DNA of 64,000 nt from Epichloe hybrida (Eukaryota > Ascomycota > Sordariomycetes > Hypocreales > Clavicipitaceae): NCBI GenBank assembly GCA_019022495.1, contig JAFEKR010000002.1:806001-870000 (forward strand). The letters run 5' to 3'. Every line of letters starts with the position of its first letter. Position 1 is the first letter of the stretch. Shown here piece after piece: positions 12,002 to 24,380 of the stretch. The notes under the pieces are model-generated. The model was given only the letters and a program-made list of their open reading frames with translations. It had not been told where the DNA came from and searched no databases. Both the position numbers and the translations under genes were made by a program.

Positions 12002-13911
12002 TTAGAAATGCTCTTTCCAGAATCTGAAGTTGACTTCGCGTGCTGTGGCGCTTTTGCATGCGGACTTGATGTCACGGGCTGATTTGCTGTTAGCTTGGAC
12101 AATAGAATAAGTGTTGAGGGGGGCTGCCAAAGTGAGAGTAGAAGACATTGCCAAAAAAAAAAAAAAAAAAAAAAAAAGAGACAAAGAAAGAATAAAAGAA
12201 AGGGGAGGCGCGGAGGTGGAAAGAGAAATACGTACCAGCTACAGAGGGTCCACAGAAATATACACCAACTGTAGTTCGCATACTGCCTTCCAATCCATTA
12301 AGATACGTTCTATCCAGAATACCATCTCTCATCGTGGTGAAAAGTCTGTTGAAATCAGGACGGCCGAAATGAGTCCTCGACTTCAGCTCAGTGAGGGGAT
12401 CCATGTCTGCGCCGACACTGTTGAGGACAATGTTCTGCGTCGTGTCCATGTCGAGCTTCTGTGTAAGGTAGGTGTGGATCTTGAGGAATTCGACGCCAGA
12501 GCTTCCCGGCACGCGGGCTGCCTCGTTGGACTGCTCTTCCAGGGAGGACAGCAGTGTTTGGAACCACTCGAAGGAACCGGTGTCCTTGCAGACCCAGATG
12601 AATTCGACACGGCGGAGTCGGGTGGGTGGGTTAGGCGAGTTGCGCAGGTGCCAAATGTTTTTGAGGATGGCAGCCCAGGGCGTGACGCCGATGCCAGTGC
12701 CGATCAAGACGGCGATTTCGTTCTCGAAGACGTCCTCGGCCGGGGCTCCGTATGGCCCGTCGATGCGAAGACCAGGCATCTGCTGGCCATTTTGTAGTGC
12801 TACTTCGTACATGCCCATGGGGTCGACGCCATCGTAGAGCTTTGCTTGCGCGCCACCAGCACCTGTTGCGTCACCGAGGGCGCGAGTGAAATCTCCGACT
12901 TGTCTTACGTGTACGGACACGTAGGGGTCGAAGGGGCAGGATGTGATTGTGAACGGGTGCCATTGGTATTTGGAGATGGAAGGAACCTGCAGGAAGAGCC
13001 ACTGGCCAGCCTTGTATTTGAAGGATGGCTTGTTGAACTGGACCTCGACGACATCGTAGGGATGGCGGACAACTCGGGTAATTTGAGTCTCGCGACGAGC
13101 ACGAATCTCGCGATATAAGCGCTCGACCAGATACAGACCGCCGGTCCATAGCTCCCAGCGCCAACCTAGATAGCCAATGCAGTGGTTCCAGTATTGCTCA
13201 CCAGCAAAAGGGGAGAAGGCATCGACGGAGTCGCGGACAAAGCAGCCCACGGTGTGGGTGTACAGAGCCAGGAAGAACGGGATGAAGAGGTGGTGCGTAT
13301 ACCAGAACGTTTCGAACGACTGCTGACGGATACGCGAATGCGCCGTCGTGTACATCAGTAGCATGCAGAGGAGCATGACATGTCCAGTAATGCCACCGGC
13401 TTGGGCGTAGTGAATTTGAAGGGCGCTGACAGGCCGAATCTGCGTCTGCTCGACATTGAAGAAGTTGACGTAGTGGGCGCCGACGTGTAATATGGCAAAT
13501 ACCAGGAGGGCGTACGCCAACTGTCGGTGAAACCACAGATTCTCGTCCATAGGCAGGAACCGAAGCTTGGGCCGGAGCCAGCGCATGATTGTACGGCACA
13601 CGGGTAGAAGAATTAGCATTCCGTCGACGCTGAGAACCAGACCAGCGCCTCTTGAGATCCAAACGGAGAATTTCAGTGTGTTGAGCCCTGCTAGTCGCGG
13701 TTCTGAAGCTTGTTTCCACCTTGATGGAGAGCGAATGCAGATTAGACTTGGGTTTATTCCCTCTTTTAGGAGGGGATCAGAAATGTCTGTCTACTCACCA
13801 GCCATACGCGAAGATGCCCCAATGAAATATCCAAAAGAGGACGTGGAAGAACAACTTCTGAGTGGTAAACTGTTTGCGAATTAATTCGCGGTAACCGTAT
13901 TGGCCCGCCAT
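12002..13911 (-). CDS. noxA: NADPH oxidase NoxA (superoxide-generating)
   Basis: Membrane NADPH oxidase that passes electrons from NADPH through FAD and two hemes to oxygen. In fungi NoxA acts with NoxR/Rac in hyphal tips, fruiting and infection structures. Exons on the minus strand are 13799-13911, 12236-13719 and 12002-12078 (557 aa, normal length). Splicing restores GIFAYGWWKQASEPR at the first junction and GPSVAARDIKSACK at the second. Visible features are an N-terminal multi-pass domain, heme-ligand histidines in FHRQLAYALLVFAILHVGAHY and TFWYTHHLFIPF, the FAD motif HPFTITSCP, the NADPH loop GTGIGVTPW, FCGPS, and the diagnostic C-terminus RFWKEHF. The last intron (12079-12235) contains a run of 25 A/T (12153-12177). 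There is no EF-hand extension, which excludes NoxC. The upstream intergenic region is long. Confidence 0.96.
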
Positions 13912-15424
13912 GGTAATTTCTGTTGCTGGGAAGAAAGCAAAAAGAAGAAATAGTGATTGTCGACCGGCGACAGAGGCGAGGTACAATCCTTCACTCAGGA
14001 TGCTTTCCAACTCTTGGCCGGTTTGCCTATTCGTGGGTGCCGAGGACCTGGCAATGTGTATTTTCAGATCAAGACGTTGCGTCGCCGACCGAAATTAACA
14101 CGCAGTATTTGTTACGTAGATCTGAGCCAGCAGCGATAAAAGAAAGAAAATGGGTCAAGTTCAAACTGCGCCGTTGCCAAGAAGGATGGAGAAGGGAGGG
14201 AAAAGGTCGGATCGGTGAGAAACAGTGTCGCAAGGATGGCTGAGAAGACGACGAGAGAATTCCGGAGTGGTGAACACACCCAGGTCAATCTGTCAGGGCC
14301 ACTCAGGCTGGCAAAATAGCTGGGCGGAATAGCGCAGGAGACACAGTTAGATACGGCGGTTTTGGAAATGGCGGTTTGGAAATAGGGCTGCTTGGGTATG
14401 AGGACGACTGGCACGGAGTCCGGATAGATGGATTAGGCGTAGACCGGACGCAACAGAGCTTCGGGTGCCGTGAGGGAGTTCTGCCGGTCGCAGTCGGGGA
14501 AAAGAAGAGGCCTGAAGATGGGACGGCTGACGGTGCGGCGGCGAAGAAGAGGAAGAAGAAATCGCCGTGTCGTAAACTGTTTGATGGACGGTAGCGTCGG
14601 TAGGTGAGTATAGTAACCCCGTACTGGCGAAGTCTGGCGTACTGGAGGGACGGAAACTTGCGACAGCCAGTGTAAGAGGCTGAAGCTGGCCGCGAAACAT
14701 GACATGTGTCGATAATTGCGCCTGGTTCCTGGTTTCGGACGGAACTGGGACCGTTCCGGCACAGAGCTGGCGGCTGGTCTGGCGGCTGGTCATGATGGGC
14801 GTGGAAGAAGAGAAGGAATGAAGCGGCCATGATGCAACGTTCTGGTGGTGGCCCAGCAGCGCAGTGAGTGGCCGAATGAAAATCGTCCTCAGTTCGCGGC
14901 GCTTGTCTGACTGCGCTGAGTGGTCAGTCCTGGCCTTGGCATGACGAAAGTGGCTGTGGCTTGCCTCCGGCGGCACCACCAGAGCCCCTTCCTTGCAAGT
15001 TGCCACAGACGCGCCACGCCACTTCTTTTCTTTTGTCTGAGCCGTCTCACAAGTGAAGTCGTGAAACTCACCACGCACATGCGGATGATGGTCCAGAGCC
15101 AAATCTGCATACGAGCATCTCCTCCCCTGATTTCATTTCCTTCTGATATGCCGTCTTCATCACCAAGACTGATAAGCAGACCGATGCATGGGAACGTCAT
15201 ATTTCTGTGGTAACGTACGGAGTAAAAGCGAGCGCGTCCAAGTTACAAACCAAGCTGCAGAATAAGACAGCATTTGTTTGTTTAAAGCAGTGCAGTTAGC
15301 TGCTGATACACGCATGGCTTGTTACCTTTGTTTAGGGCCGGAATCATTTACCAGTGATTCACTTGTAACGATCTGCACAAGTATGAAGTCTTGATGAACA
15401 TAAATAATGAGGTGCACTTTTATA
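13912..15424. other. noxA upstream region
   Basis: About 1.5 kb between the divergent noxA start and the tRNA gene. Long open frames on the minus strand (for example 14347-15102) have composition unlike the neighbouring proteins and are probably noncoding GC-rich leader. A TACGGAGTA motif lies at 15216-15224. Confidence 0.5.
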
Positions 15425-15505
15425 GGCGGAGTGTCCGAGTGGTTAAGGAGAATCATTAGAAATGATTTGCGTTCGCGCGCGCAAGTTCGAATCTTGTCTC
15501 CGTCG
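15425..15505 (+). tRNA. tRNA-Ser (anticodon AGA)
   Basis: An 81-nt class II tRNA. The acceptor arm GGCGGAG pairs with CTCCGTC with one G-T wobble, followed by discriminator G. The D arm has the usual GTGGTTAAGG. The anticodon stem is 15451-15455 with 15463-15467, closing the loop TTAGAAA, which gives anticodon AGA at 15458-15460 (Ser, UCU codons). A long variable arm follows, as expected for serine, and the T loop is TTCGAAT. There is no intron and no encoded CCA. Internal A and B boxes should serve as the Pol III promoter. Confidence 0.95.
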
Positions 15506-16478
15506 AGTGTCTTTTTGCCCCCGTTTTTTATGCCTAGCAAATTGGCTGCGGGGCAGGGCCGTCCCGCGCAACGACTTGTCTTAAACGTCCAAGGTACTGT
15601 GGGGCTGACGAACTTTAACGCGCCTCTGATCCGTATTACGGACATTACGGACTACTCCGTACTCCTCCGGCGGACTACTGAGACTGCTCCTGCAAGTGTT
15701 ACTCTTGATCCTAACAAGTCGTCTCTTTCTTTTCTGCAGTGCTCCGCAACCCAGTCTGCGCCCACAGGATACCCAGGCAAGCTGTGACGCGAGGGGGGGA
15801 GTCGACCGGAGCACAGTGCCCATTCTGCGAAGAAGATGCCCGTCTTCTTATTTGCCAGTCTTGCACCGTATTCTCCAATGGAGGGATTCGCCACTTGCAC
15901 CAGGAGTCTGCTACTCAGCTTGCTACCGACGACGAGAGAGCTGTCTTGTTCTCATTATTATTAGTCAGTCTCCTGGAGAATTTGTTGGGCTCACTATCCT
16001 GGGCGGAGGTGTCGGGCCCACTTCAAGCTGCCTGGGTACGTACCGATTACTTAAGCAAGAGCCGCGTTGTTTGACAGACAGCTCGCCCCTGTGGGAGCAT
16101 CACGATCAAAAAATTGCTATGCTGAAATGGGGTTAGGCGCTGCCGTAGATCAACTCGCTGCCACGGCGTATTGGCCAAAAATGCTGAACCTCGAATGCGA
16201 GGGCGATCAATCTGGCTGCAATTGAATGAATGCCCGTGGACATTGGCATGCTTCATGCCAAGAAATCGGAGCTATGACGTAACCCTGACATGGCCGTTGG
16301 GCTGAGTTCCTCCTGAGGTTCTTTGCCCACCTCCTTCCATCCACTCTTCCCTCTCTCTATCCTCTAGAGCCGCCTCGACTCTGCATTTCTCAATTTTTAG
16401 ATTGATACCCATGGTCATTCCGGACATTCCGCTGAACCAGTGTCATCAGGGCTTTACTCCTTGGCGCATTTGCGGACC
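15506..16478. other. region between tRNA-Ser and the C2/SMP gene
   Basis: Contains the tRNA terminator, a TACTCCGTA motif at 15653-15661 and the likely promoter and leader of the next gene. An upstream reading frame at 16411-16512 is listed separately. No other gene was recognised. Confidence 0.5.
15512..15529 (+). terminator. RNA polymerase III terminator of tRNA-Ser
   Basis: A run of five T (15512-15516) lies six bases after the tRNA, with a backup run of six T at 15524-15529. This is the usual Pol III stop signal. Confidence 0.85.
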
Positions 16479-16512
16479 ATGCCGCCTGCCATGGATGAAC
16501 ATGAAGACGTAA
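16411..16512 (+). promoter_or_regulatory. upstream ORF overlapping the main start (candidate)
   Basis: An ATG at 16411 opens 33 codons and stops with TAA at 16510-16512, overlapping the proposed main ATG at 16479 in another frame. If present in the mRNA it would reduce initiation at the main start. It could instead be a first exon spliced to the main frame, since AG acceptor-like sites follow it. Confidence 0.35.
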
Positions 16513-19500
16513 GACGGTATCAGGCGCCTTACAGTGCTCACCGACCCGTTCCTACAATCTCCAAGTATCGGGAAGAGAAAGCAGCGAGACAGCAGGAGTC
16601 AGTGAGAAACAACCGGGTGGAAACTACGCCTGCCATAAACGACAGCACTGAGTCAGCAGATCAGCAGCAGGACATATCGCACAGCTACGCCAACGAGATT
16701 GACAATGGATCTGAAAGCAAAGATGAAGATGACTCCCAAGGAGGATTCAAGGATACTTCCCAGGTCGACAATGGCTCGACAAATGTGAAGCAGCGAAGAA
16801 AGGAACTCAAGACAAAGCATCGCGAAAGAGCCGAGCGCGAAGTTACCGATCCTGTGACGCATCTCCCCGTAAAAATCCACGACTTTACAGATGATGCGCT
16901 GGAAAAGGCTACTTCGTCCCACCCCGCATTTACGTCGGACAAGCGAGCATACACGGGGTTTAGCAACAGCGACAAGTCAGAGGAACACTTGCAGAACGAA
17001 ACACGAGAATTACAGAGACATCATGAAATGATGCGGAGTAGATTTCCACCGCCTGATTTTGAAACTTTGAATCAAAGTTTGATCACCATCAATAATCGGG
17101 GTCTAAATATAGGTCTTGCCGGCATGTCGCTGGTTGCCATCGTGGCCTTTTCTCTTGGAGGATTCCCCTATGGTGCTATGCGAAGCATTTCTGGAGGTGG
17201 TTCCGAGGCTGGAATAAGTTGGTGGCGGTTTTTGCTCTCTGCGTTCTTCATTGTATGCGCAGCAGGGGCGATTGTTGCTGGTGTGAGACAATACACTGCG
17301 CACAAGATTAGCAACATTTTCCAAGATGAAGTTTGGGATGCACATCGGCAGCAGTTGCAAAAGGATACACAGAATCACGAAACGGAGACGACAATCTGGC
17401 TGAACTCTGTGCTGGGCGCAGTATGGCCGTTAATCAATCCAGATCTTTTCGCTAGTCTGGCTGATACACTCGAGGATGTAATGCAGGCTTCTTTGCCAAA
17501 GCTAGTTCGCATGGTCAGCGTCGAGGACATTGGCCAAGGAAGCGAGTCCATTCGGATTCTTGGCATCCAATGGCTTCCCACTGGTGCTGCAAGCAAGTCC
17601 GTTACTACAGATTGCAAACTCACGTCTGACAAAGACTCTAGTAGCAACAACGAAGACTCCTCACCGGTCATATCAGGGGACTCTGATGACAGCGATGCCC
17701 AAGGTGTGTCTAAGATGGATGCTATTGCCGACGGTATGCAAGGGGAAGAAGGAGATTTTGTCAATATCGAAGTGGCATTCGCATACCGCACACGGTCTAG
17801 TTCGCGAAGCCTCAAGGACAAAACCAAGGACATGCATCTTTATCTGGCGTTTTATCTGCCTGGAAACATCAAAATTCCAGTTTGGGTCGATCTTCAGGGC
17901 ATCATTGGTAGCGTCAGATTGCGATTGCAGCTGTGCCCTGATCCGCCCTTCTTCTCGCTATGCACTATTACCTTCATGGGTCAGCCAAAAGTGGATGTAC
18001 GATGCGTTCCTCTAAGTCGCCGCGGACTGAATATTATGGATATTCCCTTGATCAGCAATTTCGTTCAAAGCGCAGTTGATGCTGCTGTGGCCGAATATGT
18101 TGCTCCCAAGAGTTTGACATTGGACTTGAAGGATATGCTTGCTGGGGATGACTTTAAGAAAGACACAGTCTCAACGGGCGTTATCATGGTGCACATAAAA
18201 CGAGGTTATGAATTCAAGATGGCAGATACCGCGATACCGCTGATCAGAGACGGCAGTTCGGATCCATATGTGTCGGTGGGATGGGCTAAATTTGGCAAAG
18301 TTCTCTGGAGCACCCGCATTATGCAAGCGGAGATGGAGCCTCAATGGGACGAAACGTGTTTCGTGCTTGTAACACCGGAAGAGGTTAATATCGACGAGCG
18401 AATCCGTGTTCAGTTGTGGGATTCTGATCGATTTACAGCTGACGATGATCTTGGCCGCATTGAAGTAAGCCTCAAGGACTTGATGCAAAACAAAGAGTCT
18501 AGGGGAAGGATGAGTAAACGGACTGACGGATTCCGTGCACTCAAGGCAGGGGAAGACATGCCAGGAAAGCTGGAGTGGAGTGTTGGCTACTTCCCCAAGA
18601 CACGCATCCAGCAGTGTCAATTCGATCAGCAGACACATGATCCCAAAATCAGGTCGATTGAGCAATTGAGGGACAAGGTTGAGAAAACCTGTGAGCGCAA
18701 GCTTCGCGAGTTTATGATCAAGGAGAACATCAGAGTGCGTGACGAGGAAGAGCTGGAGCAGCAAATCATGCAGGAGATGAAGAGTGAAACGGATGCCATG
18801 ATCATTTCTGCTCCACCGCCAGATGGTTACCCAAGTGGGTTGTTCAGCATTCAAATTCATAACATTACTGGGTTGGAAATCGAACGTATGAACAAGCGAC
18901 AAGCCGACGATTATGACGAGGCCAGTGATGAAGAAGAGGAGGGAGATGGCCTGCCCAGCTCTTACTGCACCGTTGTTGTCAACCACAGCAAGACTTTCAA
19001 AACGAGAACCAAGCCACAGAATTCGAAGCCATTCTTCAATGCCGGATGCGAGCGGTTCGTTCGAGATTGGAGAGATTGTGAGGTGTTTGTCTCCGTTCGA
19101 GATGCAAGACTCCACGAGGACAATCCACTGCTGGGTATTGTGCACTTGCCTCTCGCCGATTTGTTCAAACATCGCTCTCAAGTCATGGGATGGTATCCCC
19201 TGAGCGGAGGCATTGGTCGCGGCAGAGTCAGACTATCTATGGTTTGGCGAAGTGTAAGTCTGCAGGCACCGCGAAACCTGCTTGGCTGGCAGTACGGCAC
19301 GATACACGTGGATCCGGTTGCCGTCAGCCCAGATTGCCCTAACGAGCTCAAGTCTTGCAAGTTGAAGCTCAAGACCGATATTTGCATGGGCAAAATGTAC
19401 CCATCCTCGGAAAAGGAAGGCAAGTGGACGGCCAAGAAAGAGCAGAGCCTTCATTTAGCTGTAAAGAAGCGCTACAGTAGCTGCATGGCGGTGGAGTTTC

Positions 19501-20217
19501 GTGACAAAGGCTTTCTTGGGGACAAGGTCGCCGCGTTTTGCGTACTGTGGCTAAAGGAAATCACCGATGAGGAAGAGGAGGAACTCGAACTGCCCATTTG
19601 GAAAGGCGATTATGAGCGAGCTGTAGTCAATCGTTTGGAAGAATGCGGCGAGAAAGTCGGCACGCTCAAGGTCAAGGTTACCTTTTGGGCTGGCATGGTA
19701 CCTTCCTCCTCCGAGACATTGACGCTTTTGATAAGCAGTAGCTAACATGACTCTACAGGGCCAAGCGCATTCGAAATGGGCGAGTCGAAGCCAGCACACT
19801 CGGGATGTTGTTGAGATCATTGACACAGCCAGAGATAACCTCGACCAAGACAAGATTGAAAGGCAAGCTGGCATTGTGGACGAGGAAGCATCTAGCGATA
19901 GTGACAGCTCAGAAGAGGAAAAGGAGGAGCTGCCTGATGGTAGCGCGGATCAAAAGCAAGGTGTCATTGATCAAGTTCGCTCTTACAAGAGGAGAGACAA
20001 GGCTTTGCACAGGCAGCATCGTGGTTTGATGCAGTGGAAGGTAAGACGACCTGTTTCGCGCGCACCTGAATGTGATGGTTCCCTTCTGACTTGCCGGAAA
20101 ACCCAGATCCCTCGCACAGCAAGGTGGGTGAAGCACAAAATCGGCAAAGTGGAAGAAAGCGTATCAGGCTTGTTTGACCACCAGAACAAACAGCCTGGCA
20201 TTGAGACGGAGGTGTAG
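16479..20217 (+). CDS. C2/SMP-domain membrane contact site protein (Mug190-like)
   Basis: Tricalbin/extended-synaptotagmin relative, most like fission-yeast 'meiotically up-regulated gene 190'. Such proteins anchor in the ER and tether or move lipid at contact sites. Exons are 16479-19697, 19759-20040 and 20107-20217 (1203 aa). Order: charged disordered N-terminus; two hydrophobic segments about 208-235 and 248-272; SMP-like region about 306-565; C2 domain about 568-705 with DGSSDPYV and QLWDSDRFTADDDLG supplying calcium-type aspartates; linker; second C2 about 782-920, whose calcium loops look incomplete (DARLHEDNPLLG); and a C-terminal acidic patch (SDSSEEEKEE). The introns are short (61 and 66 bp) with a CTAAC branch site in the first. 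The GTG at the 5' end of the open frame is not used; 16479 is its first ATG. A long antisense open frame inside it is a shadow. Confidence 0.9.
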
Positions 20218-21277
20218 ATAGGCAAGCATTCGCACTGGCTCAGATACGAAAGATCCAGTCAGAAAGCTTAGACGATGTATATATATCATGGACCGGTCTG
20301 AGCGAGTAGATACTCAAACGTGTCAAATTTTGGATGAATACTGCGAACGAGAAAGCGTGGCGCATTCATCATTGACGAGAAAACCAAGGCGTGCAAATTA
20401 CCAGGCACTTCATAAAAGCACCGGCGGACCAAGGCAAAGAATGAGCTTGTGGATAGCGAGACCACGATACACGGCTTGCAGGGACAGAAAGAGAAAAGCA
20501 TGAATGAAGCTATCACGGAAATCAGAACGAAAGCCGTCTTCCCACAACGACAAGCCGAGCAAGCCGAGCAAAGCAGCCAGCCACCCTGCCACTCTGGCGC
20601 TTCCACCCAGATCCTTACCAGATGCACGGAAAAAGTGAGATGGTCACAGGGCGCAAATCCACGATGAAATAAAATAGTACACGTAAAGAAGTAAATACTA
20701 AATAAAGAACCTTGAACAACCTTGACGACCCCCCCCCCTTTCCACTGAGCACGCACCGAGACGCACTGAGCACCAGGCACGCATGGCGCTGACCACTGCC
20801 GGCTCCGGCGAATTCTAGCGAGATTTGACCCCCAGGACAAGCCCCAGGACAAGCCCCAGGACAAGCATTTCAGACCAGCACACTTCAGCATACATAGGAG
20901 AGAGCCCCTTTGGCGTGAGGTCCTGGCATTCTCAATATTCATCGCGCAATCGCATTCACAGCCATTGTGCTTCCTTTTTTTTTTTTTTTCTTTCTTCTCT
21001 AATTCAAATAAATTCTTCATTGTCTTGGCTGCTTCCTACAGTCCTTCGCTTCCCACCCAACGCCAGATCGCCATTGATCGGATCCCTCCGCGCTCTCTTC
21101 AGCGTCCCTGGCCACCAACATTTTTTTTAGAACCCGTCTCTAGCATCATCCCAATAGAATCTGACTTCGAAGGCGTTCAAAAAACAAAAAACAAAACCCC
21201 CTGTCTCTTGTTCCTGATTCCAGTTTTCAGACGTCAAGTTCCTTTTTTGCCTATTCCAATTCCCATAAACCGTCACA
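20218..21277. other. intergenic region and leader of the Mpv17-like gene
   Basis: Contains a threefold 12-bp tandem repeat (20830-20865), a C-run near 20730, and a T-rich stretch near 20977-21000 in the presumed promoter or leader of the Mpv17-family gene. No coding sequence was recognised. Confidence 0.55.
20830..20865. repeat. tandem repeat CCCCAGGACAAG x3
   Basis: Three exact 12-bp copies in noncoding DNA upstream of the Mpv17-like gene. Confidence 0.9.
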
Positions 21278-22030
21278 ATGGTCGTGTCGCTGCTTCGTTG
21301 GTGAGTTTCGCCCTTCCAGCCCTTCCTGACATGTCCAATGACGTCGGTTGGTCGGCTGCCCCAGCCGTGGTATGGATGTGAGAGGGGAGAGAAACAACTG
21401 ACTTCCGGCGTGTAGGTACAATGCCAGATTGGCTGCCCGTCCGCTTCTCACCCAGAGTGTGACTACGGCTGTGCTCTTTGCAACTGGTGATATCACGGCG
21501 CAGCAGCTGGTTGAGAAGAGGGGCCTCAAAAGCCATGACTTGACTCGGACGGGTCGCATGGCTCTCTATGGTGGATGTGAGTCATGTCGAATCCCATCTC
21601 TTCCGGAAAACTCTTCTCTTCCCTTGTTTCCCGTCCTTTTCCCCCCCCTCTTGAGAAGAAAGATGCAGTGCTGATTTAGCGCGTAGGCGTCTTTGGCCCT
21701 GTCGCCACAACCTGGTTCGGATTCCTGGCTCGCAATGTCAACTTTAGGAACCCGCGAGTTGAAACTCTCGCCCGCGTCGCTTGCGACCAGGCGCTGTTTG
21801 CTCCCGTCATGATTGGCGCTTTCCTCAGCAGCATGGCCACCATGGAGGGTGCCAGTGCCAAAGAGCGCCTCGAGAAGACGTGGTGGCCGGCCCTGAAGAC
21901 CAACTGGTTGGTGTGGCCCATTGTTCAGACAATCAACTTTACCTTCTTGCCGCTTCAGCATCGCGTCTTGTTTGCCAATGTCATATCCATTGGCTGGAAC
22001 AGCTACCTCAGCTGGGTCAATAGCCAGTAG
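21278..22030 (+). CDS. Mpv17/PMP22-family protein (Sym1-like)
   Basis: Small multi-pass membrane protein of the Mpv17/Sym1 family, usually in the mitochondrial inner membrane and needed under heat or metabolic stress. Exons are 21278-21300, 21416-21576 and 21687-22030 (175 aa, standard size). The tiny first exon (23 bp) encodes MVVSLLRW; splicing gives [19 protein letters not shown] and then [14 protein letters not shown], both characteristic. Family marks include GDITAQQ, the [10 protein letters not shown] segment, [25 protein letters not shown] and the C-terminal [11 protein letters not shown]. The introns (115 and 110 bp) have GTGAGT donors and TAG acceptors. Whether it is mitochondrial or peroxisomal cannot be decided from sequence. 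Confidence 0.93.
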
Positions 22031-22854
22031 AGAATTGGTTTGAGAATGTTGGAGCACGGGGCGAGGGAGTATAAGCATGCCGTCGATTCTGCATCCATCT
22101 TGTGCATGGTGCTGGTTGAACGGATCCCGCATACACATTGCTGCTTCTGTTTCATTTTGTTTTCGCTTGAATTTTCGTTGCTCCTGGCGTGGACATACAT
22201 ACATACATAGGAAGGCGATCCAAAAAAAGGAGGGGAGGGGGGGGGTTCACATAGAAAGGGGTCGGATGAGGACGTGGAAACATAAAACAGCACAAGGTCC
22301 TCTTATCTATTCTCTCTTTGCGTGCCATGTAGAACAAGCATAGGGTTTTAAGGTTCTGGAACAGACAACAATAGAAGAAGCTACAGAGTGTGTTCCTGAA
22401 CCTCATGTCACGGGACGGTGGTCTCAGTGTCCGCGTGTTGCACAAACATGTCCCCACGATCCTGTCACGGAGAACAGGAATGTGGTTGTGGCCTGTTCGA
22501 TCCCAGGAACTGCCCAGCAATGCGGCCGACAAAGCACGTCATGCGGACAGATCAGTGGGTTGTACTTCCTTCCCAGGTTCTAGATAGGCGGTCAGGCGGT
22601 CAGGCGGTCAGGCGGTCGGTCACGCTTGTTTGCTGGAGCCTGCCTTGCTCGTCCGGCGACGCTGCCTAAGGCCGCCCCCTCACACCCAGCCCCAGCTAAC
22701 CTCGCAACGTTTTACCGACATGCGGCCATGGCCGGATTTGCAACACCTCAAATCCACTCCATCAGGATCACCATCTTGGAGTAGAGGGCTGCGTCTCTCT
22801 CTTTTCTACCCCCATCTGCTGTGTTATACCTGCCGTTTGAGCCAGGCGACCGAC
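22031..22854. other. intergenic region, Mpv17-like to mS38-like gene
   Basis: Holds an 8-bp tandem repeat (22587-22618), a G-run near 22230, and the leader of the next gene, which includes upstream in-frame ATGs. No independent gene was recognised. Confidence 0.5.
22587..22618. repeat. octamer tandem repeat GGCGGTCA x4
   Basis: Four head-to-tail 8-bp units, the last ending GGCGGTCG. One of four perfect period-8 arrays in this window, all outside coding exons. Confidence 0.9.
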
Positions 22855-23948
22855 ATGTGGCCCTCATCCGTCCGGCGCGTCGTTGTCACCCAGACGGGAC
22901 TGGCTTCGACGTGGACCTCCTCAGCACCTCGAGCGGCCGTCGCAACTGTTCCAGTCTTCGTTCGCGGCCACCAGCGATCCTACTCGTCTTCTAAGCCCTC
23001 GCGATCAGACAATGGATCCAGCGACATTCCTACCGGCCAGTCCGTGACTGCGTCGACTTCGCGAAGCGAAAGCAAATCCGGTAGCGAAAAAAGGAAACGA
23101 AAGAGCAAGGATGCTTCTGAAAAGGGCGCCTCTTTCAAGAGGCTGCCCAGCGTTCCCAGCACGCACCACATGTCACAAGAAGGTAAAGATGATTGGATGG
23201 AACTTTGAGAGTGAGGACGACGAATGTTTACTCGGTTGGCTGACACATGTTCACAGCTTTGGGTCTTTCTTCCTTCTTCTCATTACATCGGCCCATCTCC
23301 ATCACACAGACGATGCCGCGCACTGTGAGCGATGAGCACTTCGCCTCCATCTTCATGACCCGAACCAAGGCGAACAAGGCGTCCGATACCATGTCGACGT
23401 TATCCAGCACCATCGACCAGTTGGAGGGCCCGATGGCGCAGCTGACCGTCGGCGGACACGAGGACCAGGGAATGGGTGATGGCATGCACAAAGTCGAGCT
23501 ACGAAATCCCGATGGAAGCGAGTCGAGCCTCTACCTCCAAGTCGATACCATGTCTGGCGATTTCCTACCTTTCCGCCCGCCACCTTTGCCGCAAGCTGAG
23601 TCTGCCACCGACGCAGAAGGTCTCACGGCCGAAGCCGAAGCCGAAGCTCTCGAGCCAGCACCTCACCACCGAGTTTACAAGGCAATGTTCACTATTGAAG
23701 AATCCGCAGAGCCAGATGGGCAGATTCGAATCGTCGCGCATAGCCCACGAATCGTCAACGACCAGCAACCACGCAGCTTCTTGAAACGCATGGCCAAACG
23801 ACAGCTGCAAGCTGATGCAACTCGAGGACGCGGCGACATGCACGCCATCAGTGTCAAGAGACAGCGAAAGCTGAGGATGAAGAAGAAGAAGTACAAGAAG
23901 CTCATGAAGCGCACACGCAATCTTCGCCGAAAGCTTGATAGAACATGA
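22855..23948 (+). CDS. mitochondrial small-subunit ribosomal protein mS38 / Cox24-like
   Basis: Exons are 22855-23182 and 23257-23948 (339 aa). The last 35 or so residues form the AURKAIP1/Cox24 domain (ISVKRQRKLRMKKKKYKK, then LMKRTRNLRRK), which marks mS38 of the mitoribosome; yeast Cox24 affects COX1 mRNA processing and translation. The N-terminus from ATG 22855 is Arg/Ser/Val-rich and lacks acidic residues, as expected for a matrix targeting peptide. The middle is low-complexity and poorly conserved in the family. The 74-bp intron follows GAAG|GTAAAG and ends CACAG. In-frame ATGs further upstream (for example near 22720) exist, but they would put a proline-rich segment before the presequence, so 22855 is preferred. 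Confidence 0.88.
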
Positions 23949-24380
23949 TGGACCGGTCAACGGTATATATAGCCTAGGGGTGTTGAGTCACGTCGTTTCT
24001 TGTTCGAAACGCATTTAATGGGCGGGTCCTTCGAGGTGTCTAGCATTGCGGTTGGTATGACTTGTCGACTTAGATTTGGGGCATTGCGCATTGTTTTGCA
24101 ATTCCCTTGTGGACTTTGATAGATCTTGCGCAGGTAACAATCATGATTGCATTTTTGCCTATCCTACCTCATAAAAAAGCAGATAATGAATGAGGATCGA
24201 GAGAGAACATGCTCTTTCGATGGTCTGATCAAGATTCAGCTTCGCCGTGTGTAACCATCTCTTGTATTACTATACGTTTGGGTCTGTCTCAGTTTAGAAG
24301 AACATGAACTGTACGCCGTACAGACCAAGAAAAATAAAGCATCGAGTCGCAGACCAACACTCGTGGTATGTATGTGTTAT
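23949..24380. other. mS38-like gene 3' region up to the retrotransposon
   Basis: Presumed 3' UTR and flank of normal composition. It ends with GTTAT (24376-24380), the left copy of the retrotransposon target duplication. No gene is seen. Confidence 0.6.

Noticed and set aside
14347..15102. 251-codon minus-strand frame upstream of noxA
   Set aside because: His/Ser/Arg-rich, non-protein-like composition in a GC-rich leader, overlapped by several equally open frames.
18171..19181. 336-codon minus-strand open frame inside the Mug190-like gene
   Set aside because: Antisense shadow of a well-supported coding exon with two C2 domains; no protein-like features of its own.
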